64,000 bases of DNA from CALJTV01 sp034435835 (GCA_034435835.1 DAOTWF010000027.1:107882-171881); one strand, 5' to 3'. Counted from the stretch's first letter, positions 50,225 through 60,544 are shown. A program made the numbers and translations. Notes: generated by a model not told the origin, from the sequence alone.

Positions 50225-53200
50225 TTGATAGAGCGAAAATCTTTTGCTAAATTACCCGAAGTTTTACAGATTCCCAACCTGATCAAGGTTCAGTTAGATT
50301 CAGTTCGCTGGTTTCAGGAGGAAGGGCTAAGAGAGCTTCTGGAGGAGGTGTCTCCTATCCTGGACTTCACAGGACACAGGTTGGAGTTATATTTCACCGA
50401 TTACGAGTTCCGTCCTCCTGTACATTCAGTGGATGAGTGCCGTGAGCGTGATATGACGTATGCTGCACCTCTTTATGTCAGGAGCAAGCTTATTGTAAAG
50501 GAAACGGGCGAAATTAAGGAGCAAGACATCTTTTTTGGTGATATCCCCCTTATGACGGACAAAGGTACATTTATTATCAGTGGTGCGGAACGTGTGGTTG
50601 TTAATCAGCTTGTAAGGTCGCCCGGGATCTATTTCAGTTTGCAAGAGGACCCAGCCACCGGTCGTGAGCTTTGCGTTGCCAAACTGATCCCGGAGCATGG
50701 TGCGTGGCTCGAGTTTGAGACTCTAGGCAGAGATGTGATTTATGTGAAGGTGGATGGCAAGCGGAAGATACCAGTAGTGGTGTTACTACGAGCTATTGGC
50801 TGTATCGGCGACGGTGAGTTACGGGATATTTTCCACGATGTCGAACTGTTGTCGGGACAAGGTTCGGTACATTCCGGACTGGAAAAGGATTTCGGGATCA
50901 AGACCCGGGAAGAAGCGTTGATAGATGTTTACAAGAGATTGCGTCCGGGTGAACCGCCTACTGTTGAGAATGCACAGGCTCTTCTCACCAACTTGTTCTT
51001 CAATCCTCGGCGGTACGATCTTGGAAAGGTGGGGCGCTATAAGCTGAATAGCAGGCTGGGACTTAATATTGACGAGAATCAGCGATGTTTAACGAAGGAG
51101 GACTTTATCCAGATTGTCCGCCATATTATGAGGATCAACAATGGTCTTGAAGAGCCTGACGATATAGACCACCTTCGCAATCGCCGCGTACGGACAGTTG
51201 GTCATCTTATGCAGAACCAGTTTCGTATTGGTTTGTTGCGTTTGGAGAGGACTATTAAGGAGCGTATGAGTATTGTGGGGCCTGAAGCTGCTACTCCAGC
51301 CAACCTCATCAATAATCGGCCTATAGTGGCTGCTATGCGAGAGTTTTTTGGCGGCTCGCAGCTATCGCAGTTTATGGATCAGACTAATCCACTGGCTGAG
51401 CTGACGCACAAGCGTCGCCTTTCAGCTATGGGACCTGGTGGACTTAGCCGGGAGCGAGCAGGCTTTGACGTAAGGGATGTGCACCATTCTCATTACGGCA
51501 AAATCTGTCCGATTGAGACCCCAGAGGGGCCAAATATCGGGCTAATTGGTTCTCTAGCGACCTACGCTTCGGTCAACGAGTATGGGTTTATCCAGACCCC
51601 CTATCGCAGGGTACTTCGTGAGGTACCCAACACTTCTGAGAAGTTGATCGGGAGGACTCTGGCTGAGGATGTGGTCACGGATGATGGGAAGCTGGTTGCT
51701 TCCAAGGGGGCTTTAGTCACGCGAGAAATTGCTCAGAAGCTTCTAAAGTTATCACCCCGCAAGATACGAGTTATTCCCTTTGTATCTGATGAAATTGTTT
51801 ACCTGACTGCAGAGGATGAGGAGCGTTATACAATTGCGCAGGCAAATGCCCGGCTTAACGAGAGAAACGAATTCGTTGAAGATAGGATCGGCGTAATGCA
51901 GGGTGGAAAATACCTCAAGGAGCCAGCAGAGAAGGTTGATCTGATGGACGTTTCACCAAAACAGGTGTTTAGCGTTACCACATCGCTGATACCGTTCCTC
52001 GAGCATGATGATGCTAACCGGGCACTGATGGGGTCGAATATGCAACGCCAGGCAGTCCCTTTGATCCGCCCTGAGGCCCCCATTATTGGAACAGGCATGG
52101 AAAAAGAAGTTGCTAAATATAGCGGGCAAGTCGTATTTGCTCGAGAGGCGGGAAAAGTCATATCGGTCAGCGGTGACAGGATAGTGGTTCTAGAAAAAGG
52201 TGGTACGACCCGTACATATCCCTTGATCAAATTCGCCCGCACCAACCAAGGTACCTTTATCAATCAAAGGCCTGTTGTTTCCAAGGGTGATGCAGTGGAG
52301 AAAGATCAAGTTATAGCTGACAGTTCTGCTACCGATCAGGGTGAGCTTGCACTGGGGCAGAATATAGTTTGTGCTTTTATGAGTTGGCGTGGTTACAATT
52401 TCGAGGATGCAGTTATAATAAGTGACAGACTAGTGAAGGACGATAGGTTTACCTCCGTTCATATAGAAAGATATGAGATTGAGGCTCGTGAAACCAAGCT
52501 CGGTCCAGAGGAAATTACTAGAGATATTCCTAACGTAGGTGAAGAAAGTTTGCGCGATCTGGACGAGCGCGGCATTATTCGTATCGGTGCCGAAGTGGGA
52601 CCTGGGTCCATATTAGTAGGTAAAATCACCCCCAAAGGGGAGACGGAGCTTACTCCTGAGGAGAGACTACTGAGGGCCATCTTTGGTGAAAAGGCGCGGG
52701 AGGTCAAAGACAATTCCTTGCGGGTGCCGCATGGTGAGTGGGGTAAAGTTATAGACGTTAAGGAGTTTTCCAGAGATAACCACAGTGATTTACCCGCTGG
52801 TGTACACAAGCTCGTGCGCGTATGGGTAGCACAGAGGCGGAAGGTTTCGGTTGGTGATAAGATGGCTGGAAGACACGGCAACAAAGGCGTTATTTCCTGT
52901 ATTGTACCCGAAGAAGATATGCCCTTCTTGCCAGACGGCAGACCAGTAGACATAATCCTTAACCCGATAGGCGTACCGTCTCGCATGAATATCGGACAGA
53001 TTCTCGAGGCTCATCTGGGTTGGGCGGCTGAGACCCTGGGTTTTAAAGTGCTCAACCCCATTTTTGACGGCGCAAGCGATACAACAATAGAGGATGCTCT
53101 GGCAAGGGCTTGGATAGCGCAGCAAGCCGGTGCCATCGAGCGTGCCCGTGCTGACGGGCGTGGGAAGGTTGACCTCGAGAAGATAAGGTCATGGCTTGCA

Positions 53201-53854
53201 GATAATGGCTATAATCCCGATAGAGTGTTCGATGACCGGTATCCCGGAGAGGCAAGAAATGTTTGTTTACGTCTTTGGTTGGAGAGCTTGGGTGTGGAGG
53301 CTTATAAACTGAGCGACCAAGAAGTAGAGGAGATGGCGGAAAAGATCTACATTGAACGCAGATTGTCGCCACCTATATTCGGTAAGATGACCCTTCGTGA
53401 TGGTATAACCGGAGAACCTTTTGACCAGCCGGTGACCGTGGGCGTTATTTACATGATGAAGCTTATCCATCTTGTGGAGGATAAAGTGCATGCCCGCTCG
53501 ACAGGTCCGTACTCGCTGATTACCCAGCAACCGCTCGGCGGGAAAGCACAGTTTGGTGGGCAGCGTTTTGGAGAAATGGAAGTGTGGGCTCTGGAAGCTT
53601 ACGGGGCTGCTTACACACTCCAGGAGATGCTCACCATTAAGTCCGACGATGTCACTGGCAGGGCTAAGGCTTATGAGGCTCTGGTCAAAGGTGAGGATGT
53701 GTTCCAGCCCGGAGTTCCGGAATCGTTCAAGGTTTTGTTTATGGAGTTACGCAGTCTGGGTTTGGCGGTGGAGTTACTCAATGAGGAGGAGGAAGTGGGC
53801 TTTCTTGAGGGAAGGCGGCGAGTAGCAGGAAGTAAATCCAAGACTGCAGGTTAA
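50225..53854 (+). CDS. rpoB: RNA polymerase beta subunit RpoB
   Basis: 1209 aa. Has the full set of beta-subunit regions. The rifampicin pocket reads SQLSQFMDQTNPLAELTHKR then RLSAMGPGGLSRERAG, with Asp, His and Ser at the usual resistance positions unchanged, so rifampicin sensitivity is expected. ICPIETPEGPNIGLI and KMAGRHGNKGVIS mark the catalytic core. The C-terminus has GGQRFGEMEVWALEAYGAAY. The start is TTG 50225 (AAGGAG eight bases upstream; the initial residues IERKSFAKLPEVLQIPNLI match the family). rpoC follows after 12 bp. The ribosomal protein genes rplJ-rplL that often precede rpoB are absent here. Confidence 0.97.
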   Translation: MIERKSFAKLPEVLQIPNLIKVQLDSVRWFQEEGLRELLEEVSPILDFTGHRLELYFTDYEFRPPVHSVDECRERDMTYAAPLYVRSKLIVKETGEIKEQDIFFGDIPLMTDKGTFIISGAERVVVNQLVRSPGIYFSLQEDPATGRELCVAKLIPEHGAWLEFETLGRDVIYVKVDGKRKIPVVVLLRAIGCIGDGELRDIFHDVELLSGQGSVHSGLEKDFGIKTREEALIDVYKRLRPGEPPTVENAQALLTNLFFNPRRYDLGKVGRYKLNSRLGLNIDENQRCLTKEDFIQIVRHIMRINNGLEEPDDIDHLRNRRVRTVGHLMQNQFRIGLLRLERTIKERMSIVGPEAATPANLINNRPIVAAMREFFGGSQLSQFMDQTNPLAELTHKRRLSAMGPGGLSRERAGFDVRDVHHSHYGKICPIETPEGPNIGLIGSLATYASVNEYGFIQTPYRRVLREVPNTSEKLIGRTLAEDVVTDDGKLVASKGALVTREIAQKLLKLSPRKIRVIPFVSDEIVYLTAEDEERYTIAQANARLNERNEFVEDRIGVMQGGKYLKEPAEKVDLMDVSPKQVFSVTTSLIPFLEHDDANRALMGSNMQRQAVPLIRPEAPIIGTGMEKEVAKYSGQVVFAREAGKVISVSGDRIVVLEKGGTTRTYPLIKFARTNQGTFINQRPVVSKGDAVEKDQVIADSSATDQGELALGQNIVCAFMSWRGYNFEDAVIISDRLVKDDRFTSVHIERYEIEARETKLGPEEITRDIPNVGEESLRDLDERGIIRIGAEVGPGSILVGKITPKGETELTPEERLLRAIFGEKAREVKDNSLRVPHGEWGKVIDVKEFSRDNHSDLPAGVHKLVRVWVAQRRKVSVGDKMAGRHGNKGVISCIVPEEDMPFLPDGRPVDIILNPIGVPSRMNIGQILEAHLGWAAETLGFKVLNPIFDGASDTTIEDALARAWIAQQAGAIERARADGRGKVDLEKIRSWLADNGYNPDRVFDDRYPGEARNVCLRLWLESLGVEAYKLSDQEVEEMAEKIYIERRLSPPIFGKMTLRDGITGEPFDQPVTVGVIYMMKLIHLVEDKVHARSTGPYSLITQQPLGGKAQFGGQRFGEMEVWALEAYGAAYTLQEMLTIKSDDVTGRAKAYEALVKGEDVFQPGVPESFKVLFMELRSLGLAVELLNEEEEVGFLEGRRRVAGSKSKTAG

Positions 53855-53866
53855 AGGAGAAACGGG

Positions 53867-56800
53867 ATGATAGAAGTCAACGATTTCAACGCAGTAAGGA
53901 TTTCTCTAGCTTCTCCCGAGCAGATCAGAAGCTGGTCGTACGGTGAGGTAACGGAGCCAGAAACGATAAACTATCGCACCTTAAAACCGGAGAAGGACGG
54001 ACTTTTCTGCGAAAGGATCTTTGGCCCCACAAAAAACTATGAGTGTTATTGTGGTAAGTATAAAAAGATCCGGTATCGCGGTGTGACCTGTGACAGGTGT
54101 AATGTCACGGTAGAGCACTCTAGGGTACGCAGGATACGCATGGGCCACATTGAACTGGCTGCACCTGTAGCTCATGTTTGGTTTGCCAAGGGAATACCGA
54201 GCAGATTGGCGCTGCTCTTGGACATTTCTCCTCGTAATCTTGAGCGGGTCTTATATTTTGCGCAATACATTGTCACTTCGGTTGATGAGAAAGCACGGGA
54301 AGAAATAGTTAGAAGGTTTAAGGAAGGGCTGACCCAGCGGGTTTCAAAAAAAGAGGCGGCACTGGAAAAGTATATTTCAGAGGAGGGGTCTAAAGGGGAA
54401 CAAGGATCGGATGACGGGATGATTGCGAGGATAAATGAGCTGCGCCGTGAGTTTGCAGAAGAAAAAGCTGAGCTTCAAGATGTGCTGCAGGAGAAGGTAT
54501 CGATCATTGAAGGCCTGCGGCCGTCGATGTTGCTCACCGAAAGTCAGTATCAAGAACTGAAAGCAGAGTTTGGCGACTTTTTTAAAGCTTCGATGGGGGC
54601 AGAGGCGATCCTTGATATCCTCAGGGGTCTTGATCTGGGCAAGTTGCGCCAAGAGCTTTGGGAGGAGGTACGCTCTAGTTCAGGGCAGCGCCGTAAGAAG
54701 GCGATAAAGCGATTGCGGGTTGTGGAGGCATTCTGGCGCAGTGGCAATAAGCCGGAATGGATGATATTGACCGTTCTTCCTGTTTTACCACCGGATCTCC
54801 GCCCAATAGTGCAGCTTGACGGTGGACGGTTTGCCACGAGCGACCTTAATGACCTTTATCGCCGTGTGATCAACCGCAATAACCGACTTAAACGTTTGAT
54901 CGACCTGGGCGCTCCGGAGATTATAATCCGTAATGAAAAAAGGATGCTTCAAGAATCGGTTGACGCGCTTATCGATAGTGGACGGAGGGGGCGAGCGGCT
55001 GCGGTAAGCGGGACCCACAGGTTAAAATCGCTGTCGGACATGCTTCGCGGTAAGCAAGGACGCTTCCGACAAAACCTCTTGGGCAAGCGTGTGGACTATA
55101 GTGGTCGTTCGGTCATTGTCGTTGGTCCCGAGTTAAAGTTGTATCAGTGTGGTTTACCTAAACATATGGCACTAGAGTTGTTCAAGCCTTTTGTAATGCG
55201 GCGCTTAATTGATCAGGGTTATGCTCATAACATTAAAAGTGCTCGAAGGCAAGTTGAGAGAGCGAGGCCGGAGGTGTGGGATATTCTGGCTGAGGTGGTT
55301 AAAGAGCGGCCGGTTTTACTTAACAGGGCTCCAACCTTGCATCGCCTGAGCATCCAGGCTTTTGAGCCGGTTCTCATTGAGGGTAGCGCTATTCAGATCC
55401 ACCCGCTGGTGTGTGCAGCGTTCAACGCTGACTTCGATGGCGACCAGATGGCAGTTCACTTACCTCTTTCTAGGGCGGCAGTCAGGGAAGCCAAGGAACA
55501 GATGCTCAGTATTCACAATATGCTGTTGCCAAGCTGCGGTGAACCTGTAATGACACCTACACTGGATATGGTTCTGGGCTGTTACTATCTCACTATAATT
55601 CGTCCGGGATGTCGCGGTGAGGGGATGATCTTCAGCAGTTTCGACGAGGCTAAGCTGGCTTATGAAGTAGGTGTTGTGGAACTCCATGCTGAGATAGAGG
55701 TAAGACTTGAGCCGGGTGGGACAAGGCTCAAGACTAGCGTGGGACGAATCCTGTTTAATGAGGTCATACCCCCTGAGTTTCGTTTTTGCAATCAGGTGAT
55801 GGACAAAGCCTCTTTGAAGCGTCTGGTACTTGATTGTTACCGTGTATTGGGGAGCGCCCCCACTGTAACTGTGCTCGACAATCTCAAGCGATTAGGTTTT
55901 GAATTTGCCACGAAATCAGGGGTCACTATCGCTGCGAAAGATATTGAGGTTCCGAAAACCAAGGGAAAGATCTTAGAAGAGGGTGAGGAGAAAATAGCTG
56001 TCATCGAAAGTCAGTATGAACGCGGGTTAATCACAGAGGACGAGAGATACAGCAGTGCTATTCAGGTGTGGTCTGAGACTACAGACAAGATTACGGAAAC
56101 AGTGGCACAATCGCTCGATCGTTATGGTGGACTTTATATGATGGCAACGTCCGGCGCTAAAGGTAACATCTCACAGATCAGGCAAATGGCTGGTATGCGG
56201 GGGCTCATGACAGACCCTTCCGGCAGGATTATTGATTTTCCCATTAAATCTAGCTTTCGCGAGGGACTTGACGTAATAGAATACTTCATTTCGACTCACG
56301 GTGCGCGCAAAGGTCTGGCTGACACTGCTCTAAGGACGTCCGATGCCGGTTATCTGACACGTCGACTCATAGATGTTGCACAGGATTTGATTGTTCTGGA
56401 AGAAGATTGTGGGACCGAGGAGGGGATCTGGCTTTTCGAAAGACCTGACAGAGAACTGTTACCCTCTTTGCCCGAGCGGATACTGGGTCGTCTGGCGGCT
56501 GCTGATGTTATTAACCCTGCGACCAAGCGGATCATTGTTCGCAGGAACGAAGAGATTGACGAAGACAAGGCGCAACAAATTATGGACGCGGGCATTACTC
56601 AAGTTTACGTGAGGTCACCACTGAATTGCCGGTCACGGCGGGGTATCTGTCAACGTTGCTACGGACGCGACTTGGCTAGACGCGGGTTGGTGGCGATCGG
56701 TACGGCAGTTGGCATAATTGCCGCTCAAAGTATCGGTGAGCCAGGGACACAGCTTACCCTGCGCACATTTCATACAGGGGGCGTTGTCGGCGCTGACATC

Positions 56801-57751
56801 ACCACCGGTCTGCCTAGGGTTGAGGAACTCTTTGAAGCTAGGGTGCCGAAGGGCGTGGCAATCGTCTCCGAGATCGATGGTGTTGTAGAGGTGGTTGAGA
56901 CGCAGGATACCCGCAAGGTCAGAGTGGTGAGCACCGAATATTATCAGGATGAGTATCCTATACCCCCTGGGGCTACCTTATTGGTAAGCGATGGACAATG
57001 GGTTGAGGTCGGAGCTAGACTGATTTCTTTGGCTCCTCGACCCACTGAAGGGGTGACCAGTCAGCATCCTGCGGTCTTAGATGACTCTTCTCTTGTGGCT
57101 AGAGTATCTGGGACCGTTGCCGTCCAAGACAGACAGATTGTTATTAAGTATGAGGAAATTGAAGAGCGCGAGTATGTAATTCCATCCGGGAGTCATATCC
57201 GGGTCAGGACTGGGGACAGGGTGAAGGCTGGAGAGCAGCTCACAGATGGCGTGGTTGACCCACAAGACATCCTGCGTATCATGGGCAGGGAGGCAGTGCA
57301 GCAATATTTAGTTGAAGAGGTGCAAAAAGTCTATCGTTCTCAGGGTGTCAACATTAACGACAAGCACATAGAGGTCATTATCAGACAGATGCTAAGACGG
57401 GTGCGGATCGAATCTCCCGGTGATACCGACCTGTTGCCCGGTGACTTGGTTGACCGTTTTGAGTACGAGAGCATCAACGCTAAAGTGCTGGCGGAGGGCG
57501 GTGAGCCAGCCACGGCTCAGACGGTTCTCCTGGGTATCACACGAGCTTCACTCAATACAGATAGCTGGCTGGCAGCTGCCTCATTTCAAGAGACGACCAG
57601 GGTTTTAACCGAAGCAGCGATCTGGGGCAAGACAGACCGTTTGTTGGGGCTTAAAGAAAACGTTATCATAGGTAAACTTATCCCGGCTAGAGCTTTATCC
57701 TTCATCGAAGAACCCCCTTTGCAAGAGCGAGAGTCCTTACCCGCGTTATAA
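53867..57751 (+). CDS. rpoC: RNA polymerase beta' subunit RpoC
   Basis: 1294 aa. The N-terminal zinc ribbon is CYCGKYKKIRYRGVTCDRC. The active site is FNADFDGDQMAVHLPLS with three Mg-binding Asp. The second zinc site has CRSRRGICQRCYG. Switch and bridge elements GKRVDYSGRSVIVVGPELKL, and IAAQSIGEPGTQLTLRTFH near the trigger loop, are present. ATG 53867 has AAAGGAG upstream. The C-terminal helices end ARALSFIEEPP. A structured hairpin follows the stop. Residues 150-280 include an acidic, helical stretch of normal length for bacteria without the large Thermus-type insert. Confidence 0.97.
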   Translation: MIEVNDFNAVRISLASPEQIRSWSYGEVTEPETINYRTLKPEKDGLFCERIFGPTKNYECYCGKYKKIRYRGVTCDRCNVTVEHSRVRRIRMGHIELAAPVAHVWFAKGIPSRLALLLDISPRNLERVLYFAQYIVTSVDEKAREEIVRRFKEGLTQRVSKKEAALEKYISEEGSKGEQGSDDGMIARINELRREFAEEKAELQDVLQEKVSIIEGLRPSMLLTESQYQELKAEFGDFFKASMGAEAILDILRGLDLGKLRQELWEEVRSSSGQRRKKAIKRLRVVEAFWRSGNKPEWMILTVLPVLPPDLRPIVQLDGGRFATSDLNDLYRRVINRNNRLKRLIDLGAPEIIIRNEKRMLQESVDALIDSGRRGRAAAVSGTHRLKSLSDMLRGKQGRFRQNLLGKRVDYSGRSVIVVGPELKLYQCGLPKHMALELFKPFVMRRLIDQGYAHNIKSARRQVERARPEVWDILAEVVKERPVLLNRAPTLHRLSIQAFEPVLIEGSAIQIHPLVCAAFNADFDGDQMAVHLPLSRAAVREAKEQMLSIHNMLLPSCGEPVMTPTLDMVLGCYYLTIIRPGCRGEGMIFSSFDEAKLAYEVGVVELHAEIEVRLEPGGTRLKTSVGRILFNEVIPPEFRFCNQVMDKASLKRLVLDCYRVLGSAPTVTVLDNLKRLGFEFATKSGVTIAAKDIEVPKTKGKILEEGEEKIAVIESQYERGLITEDERYSSAIQVWSETTDKITETVAQSLDRYGGLYMMATSGAKGNISQIRQMAGMRGLMTDPSGRIIDFPIKSSFREGLDVIEYFISTHGARKGLADTALRTSDAGYLTRRLIDVAQDLIVLEEDCGTEEGIWLFERPDRELLPSLPERILGRLAAADVINPATKRIIVRRNEEIDEDKAQQIMDAGITQVYVRSPLNCRSRRGICQRCYGRDLARRGLVAIGTAVGIIAAQSIGEPGTQLTLRTFHTGGVVGADITTGLPRVEELFEARVPKGVAIVSEIDGVVEVVETQDTRKVRVVSTEYYQDEYPIPPGATLLVSDGQWVEVGARLISLAPRPTEGVTSQHPAVLDDSSLVARVSGTVAVQDRQIVIKYEEIEEREYVIPSGSHIRVRTGDRVKAGEQLTDGVVDPQDILRIMGREAVQQYLVEEVQKVYRSQGVNINDKHIEVIIRQMLRRVRIESPGDTDLLPGDLVDRFEYESINAKVLAEGGEPATAQTVLLGITRASLNTDSWLAAASFQETTRVLTEAAIWGKTDRLLGLKENVIIGKLIPARALSFIEEPPLQERESLPAL

Positions 57752-57774
57752 GCACGGTCTTCTTGGAGGCTTCT

Positions 57775-57826
57775 AGACGAACATATCACAGACGCTGACA
57801 GTAGCGTTCTAGGCGGATATTCGTCT
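57775..57826 (+). terminator. Candidate terminator structure after rpoC
   Basis: A composite stem-loop: AGACGA (57775-57780) and ATATC (57783-57787) pair with GATAT (57816-57820) and TCGTCT (57821-57826). Inside, ACGCT (57792-57796) pairs with AGCGT (57803-57807). The T-rich TCTCTT follows. The T tract is short, so termination would be partial or need help. Confidence 0.45.
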
Positions 57827-57932
57827 TCTCTTGCAGGCGAGTTCTGTATGTCTTTGTTGTGGTGCTGGCATCTTGGTTCCGGTGAAGGCAGCAGCGGGTC
57901 GATATTCTAGGTTCCGATGTCGGTAAAATAGC

Positions 57933-57962
57933 TTCAGGGGCGAGAAGAATGTAGTGTATAAT
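57933..57962 (+). promoter_or_regulatory. Predicted ruvB promoter
   Basis: TATAAT at 57957-57962 is perfect; the -35 is weak (TTCAGG, 57933-57938, 18 bp spacer). The start point near 57969 lies about 33 bp before the chosen ruvB ATG. Nothing coding is seen between the rpoC terminator and here. Confidence 0.4.
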
Positions 57963-58001
57963 GGTAGTGTAGCACTGGCTTATGCACTGAGTGAGAGGGG
58001 A

Positions 58002-59042
58002 ATGAAAGAGAACGAGGCAAAAACGCGAATAATTTCAGCCAGACAAAGTGCGGACGATGTCTCTTTAGACGCGAATCTGCGCCCTCGGCGCTTAAGTGAG
58101 TTTGTGGGGCAGGACAAAGTAAAGGAAAATTTAGCAATAGCGATTGCTGCAGCTAAGAAAAGAGGCGAGCCCTTGGATCACATCCTACTCTACGGTCCTC
58201 CTGGTCTGGGGAAGACTACGCTGGCTTATATTATTGCTGCGGAAATGGGGGTAAACATCAGGGTCACTTCAGGCCCGGCGATAGAGCGCCCTGGTGACCT
58301 TGCGGCTATCCTGACTAATTTGCAGAAAAATGACAGCTTCTTTATAGACGAGATTCACCGGCTCAGTCGTCCGGTGGAAGAAGTCCTTTATTCTGCGATG
58401 GAGGAGTTCGCAATAGATATCGTAATTGGCAAGGGGCCAGGAGCACGGAGCTTGCGTCTAAAACTACCTCCTTTTACTCTGGTTGGGGCCACCACCCGTT
58501 ATGCTTTAATGAGTCCGCCTTTAAGGGACAGGTTTGGTGCTGTGTATCGGCTCGATTTTTATGATGAAGACTCAATAGGACTGATCCTAAGACGGTCAGC
58601 GAAGCTTCTAAACGTGGAAATAGATGATGGTGCTCTGATTCAGATTGCTCGTCGAGCCCGTGGGACGCCACGAGTAGCCAATCGTCTTCTTAAGAGAGTA
58701 CGAGACTATGCTCAGGTGGTGGCTGACGGGGTGATTACAGAGTCAGTAGCAATGGAAGCTCTTTCAAAGTTGGAGGTGGATTCTCTGGGGTTGGACGAGG
58801 TCGACCACAAAATATTGCGGGCCATTATTGAGAAATTTTATGGTGGGCCTGTTGGACTGGAAACTATAGCTGCTTCCATAAGTGAGGAAGCAGACACGAT
58901 AATGGACGTGTATGAGCCGTATCTACTTCAGTTGGGGTTCATAGAACGTACCCCGCGAGGGAGGTCGGCTACAAAGCTTGCGTATGAACACCTCGGGATG
59001 GTATACAAAAGGGATCGTGCCAATCAGCCGGGACTGTGGTAG
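58002..59042 (+). CDS. ruvB: Holliday junction branch-migration ATPase RuvB
   Basis: 346 aa AAA+ motor that drives branch migration of Holliday junctions with RuvA. Walker A is LYGPPGLGKTTLAYI, Walker B is FIDEIHRLSRPVEEVLY, sensor 1 in LVGATTRYALMSPPLRDRF, and arginine finger nearby. The C-terminal winged helix has GGPVGLETIAASISEEADT and LGFIERTPRGRSAT. ATG 58002 was chosen (GAGAGGGGA before it; family start near DDVSLDANLRPRRLSEFVGQ). RuvA and RuvC are not next to it. Confidence 0.96.
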   Translation: MKENEAKTRIISARQSADDVSLDANLRPRRLSEFVGQDKVKENLAIAIAAAKKRGEPLDHILLYGPPGLGKTTLAYIIAAEMGVNIRVTSGPAIERPGDLAAILTNLQKNDSFFIDEIHRLSRPVEEVLYSAMEEFAIDIVIGKGPGARSLRLKLPPFTLVGATTRYALMSPPLRDRFGAVYRLDFYDEDSIGLILRRSAKLLNVEIDDGALIQIARRARGTPRVANRLLKRVRDYAQVVADGVITESVAMEALSKLEVDSLGLDEVDHKILRAIIEKFYGGPVGLETIAASISEEADTIMDVYEPYLLQLGFIERTPRGRSATKLAYEHLGMVYKRDRANQPGLW

Positions 59043-59109
59043 AACGGTCGCAGCTCCAAACTCCTTGTTAGTAGCTGATAGTTTTTCCTCCATTTTTCTG
59101 CTTTCCACC

Positions 59110-59544
59110 TTGAACAGAAGCCTTGTTATTTTGTCTATCTTAATCGGACTTTTGTGGGCCAGTGGGTGTGCTACAGGCGCAGAGATAGCCAAAGTAGAGT
59201 GGATTATCGATGGGGACACTGTTGTGATCACGGGTGGTGAGCGTGTGCGGTATATTGGTATCGATGCCCCAGAGGTGGGCGAGCCGTTCTATTATGAGGC
59301 GAAACGGTTCAACGAGCAATTGGTTGGTGGGAAGCGCGTTAAATTGGAAAGAGATGTCTCTGATAGGGACGATTATGGAAGATTGCTGCGCTATGTATAT
59401 GTCGACGGTGTCTTTGTCAATGGGGAGATGGTGAGGAGTGGCTATGCTTTAGCCAGGAAATATCCTCCTGACACCAAGTATCAGGCATACTTGGAGAAGC
59501 TGGAGAGCGAAGCAAAACGATTGCGCAAAGGATTATGGCGGTGA
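59110..59544 (+). CDS. Secreted thermonuclease-like (staphylococcal nuclease fold) lipoprotein
   Basis: 144 aa from TTG 59110. Has a lipoprotein-type signal (LVILSILIGLLWASGC), then the SNase fold: VRYIGIDAPEVGEPF holds the first catalytic Arg, Asp and Glu and SDRDDYGRLLRYVYVDG holds the second Arg. EAKRLRKGLWR closes the domain. The frame is open well upstream into ruvB, but those residues are unrelated, and no start has a good ribosome site, so the start is a judgement based on the signal sequence. It would cut DNA or RNA outside the cell in a Ca2+-dependent way. It follows ruvB by less than 70 bp. Confidence 0.78.
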   Translation: MNRSLVILSILIGLLWASGCATGAEIAKVEWIIDGDTVVITGGERVRYIGIDAPEVGEPFYYEAKRFNEQLVGGKRVKLERDVSDRDDYGRLLRYVYVDGVFVNGEMVRSGYALARKYPPDTKYQAYLEKLESEAKRLRKGLWR

Positions 59545-59622
59545 TTTTGTGACTTCCACCAGCCATCCAGTTTCTTATTTCTAAGTTCCAGTGTGAGTGG
59601 ATTTGGAATATCCGAAAGGCCG

Positions 59623-60531
59623 CTAAGCAAGCTTCGAGCGGTTCCCGGTAAAACCTTGCTCCAGCAAGGCTGGACCGAAGAGTAGAGAAACTCCCAGCAG
59701 GGCAAGGAGTAGCCAAGCCACCGGACCTACGAGGTCTTTACCAACAAGGACAATAATTGCCAGCACCGCCACTTCCAGTAGCGCTAGGACGCCAAGTTTT
59801 GCCCAGCGTTGCCGCATGCGGATGAAGGCTATTGCGGCTATTGCCAGTATAGAAAAGCTCAGTGCAATAAGGGGCGCGTATTTCTGAAGCTGTCCTTGCC
59901 ATGATAATAACACAGCACCTTTCGCTATTGTCACGATCCAGCCTATCGTTATAGGCAAGGGTAACAGCATGAGAGAGGCAAAAATCCAGTCGCGTTTCAG
60001 CGCTGCTTTGGTCACAGAAATTATAACAAGGAGTACTAGTGGTGCGTAAGCTATAAGTGCAAACCACGACCAAGCCCCTGGCAGGTACACAAGAAGGGCT
60101 CCAGTAGCTATAACAGGTGCCAGAGAGTAGCCCAGCCACGGGAATAGCCAGTCTGGACGACCGTTGTACCAGCCGTAGATGGTGACGCTGGCTACTAAGA
60201 CAATGACTGCTGCTAACCAAAAGATATCTTTCCAGAAATGCAAAGCGAATAACAGGGCTACCAGCAAATGCGGTAGTGCCGCGCACAACGACTGGCGCCA
60301 GGTACCCTGGCTGTAAACTTCGTATATTTGCCGGGCAATCAACTGTGGCGGGCCGACGATCTTGATGGCGGTGGTTGTTGCTTCTTCTTCAGGCAGTCCT
60401 GATTGTCTTAATTCTCGGCTTTTGTCCTCCAGATGGGCTTGGATTTCCTTTATAATGGTGCTTTCAAGCAAGGGATCGAGCCTCAGATGCTTTTTTAAGC
60501 TTTCGAGATATTTCGATTCCAGTGGTGCCAC
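59623..60531 (-). CDS. Membrane protein with N-terminal HAAS-like helical domain
   Basis: 302 aa. Residues 1-75 are a charged helical bundle (LDPLLESTIIKEIQAHLEDK, GLPEEEATTTAIKIVG) of the HAAS/permease-prefix type. After it come seven to eight hydrophobic segments to residue 290. The gene follows a PadR regulator 13 bp upstream, a standard pair in which PadR controls its membrane-protein partner. GTG 60531 is the start. Function unknown; possibly envelope stress or an orphan permease-like protein. Confidence 0.75.
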   Translation of the reverse strand: MAPLESKYLESLKKHLRLDPLLESTIIKEIQAHLEDKSRELRQSGLPEEEATTTAIKIVGPPQLIARQIYEVYSQGTWRQSLCAALPHLLVALLFALHFWKDIFWLAAVIVLVASVTIYGWYNGRPDWLFPWLGYSLAPVIATGALLVYLPGAWSWFALIAYAPLVLLVIISVTKAALKRDWIFASLMLLPLPITIGWIVTIAKGAVLLSWQGQLQKYAPLIALSFSILAIAAIAFIRMRQRWAKLGVLALLEVAVLAIIVLVGKDLVGPVAWLLLALLGVSLLFGPALLEQGFTGNRSKLA

Positions 60532-60544
60532 GTTATTAACCCAT

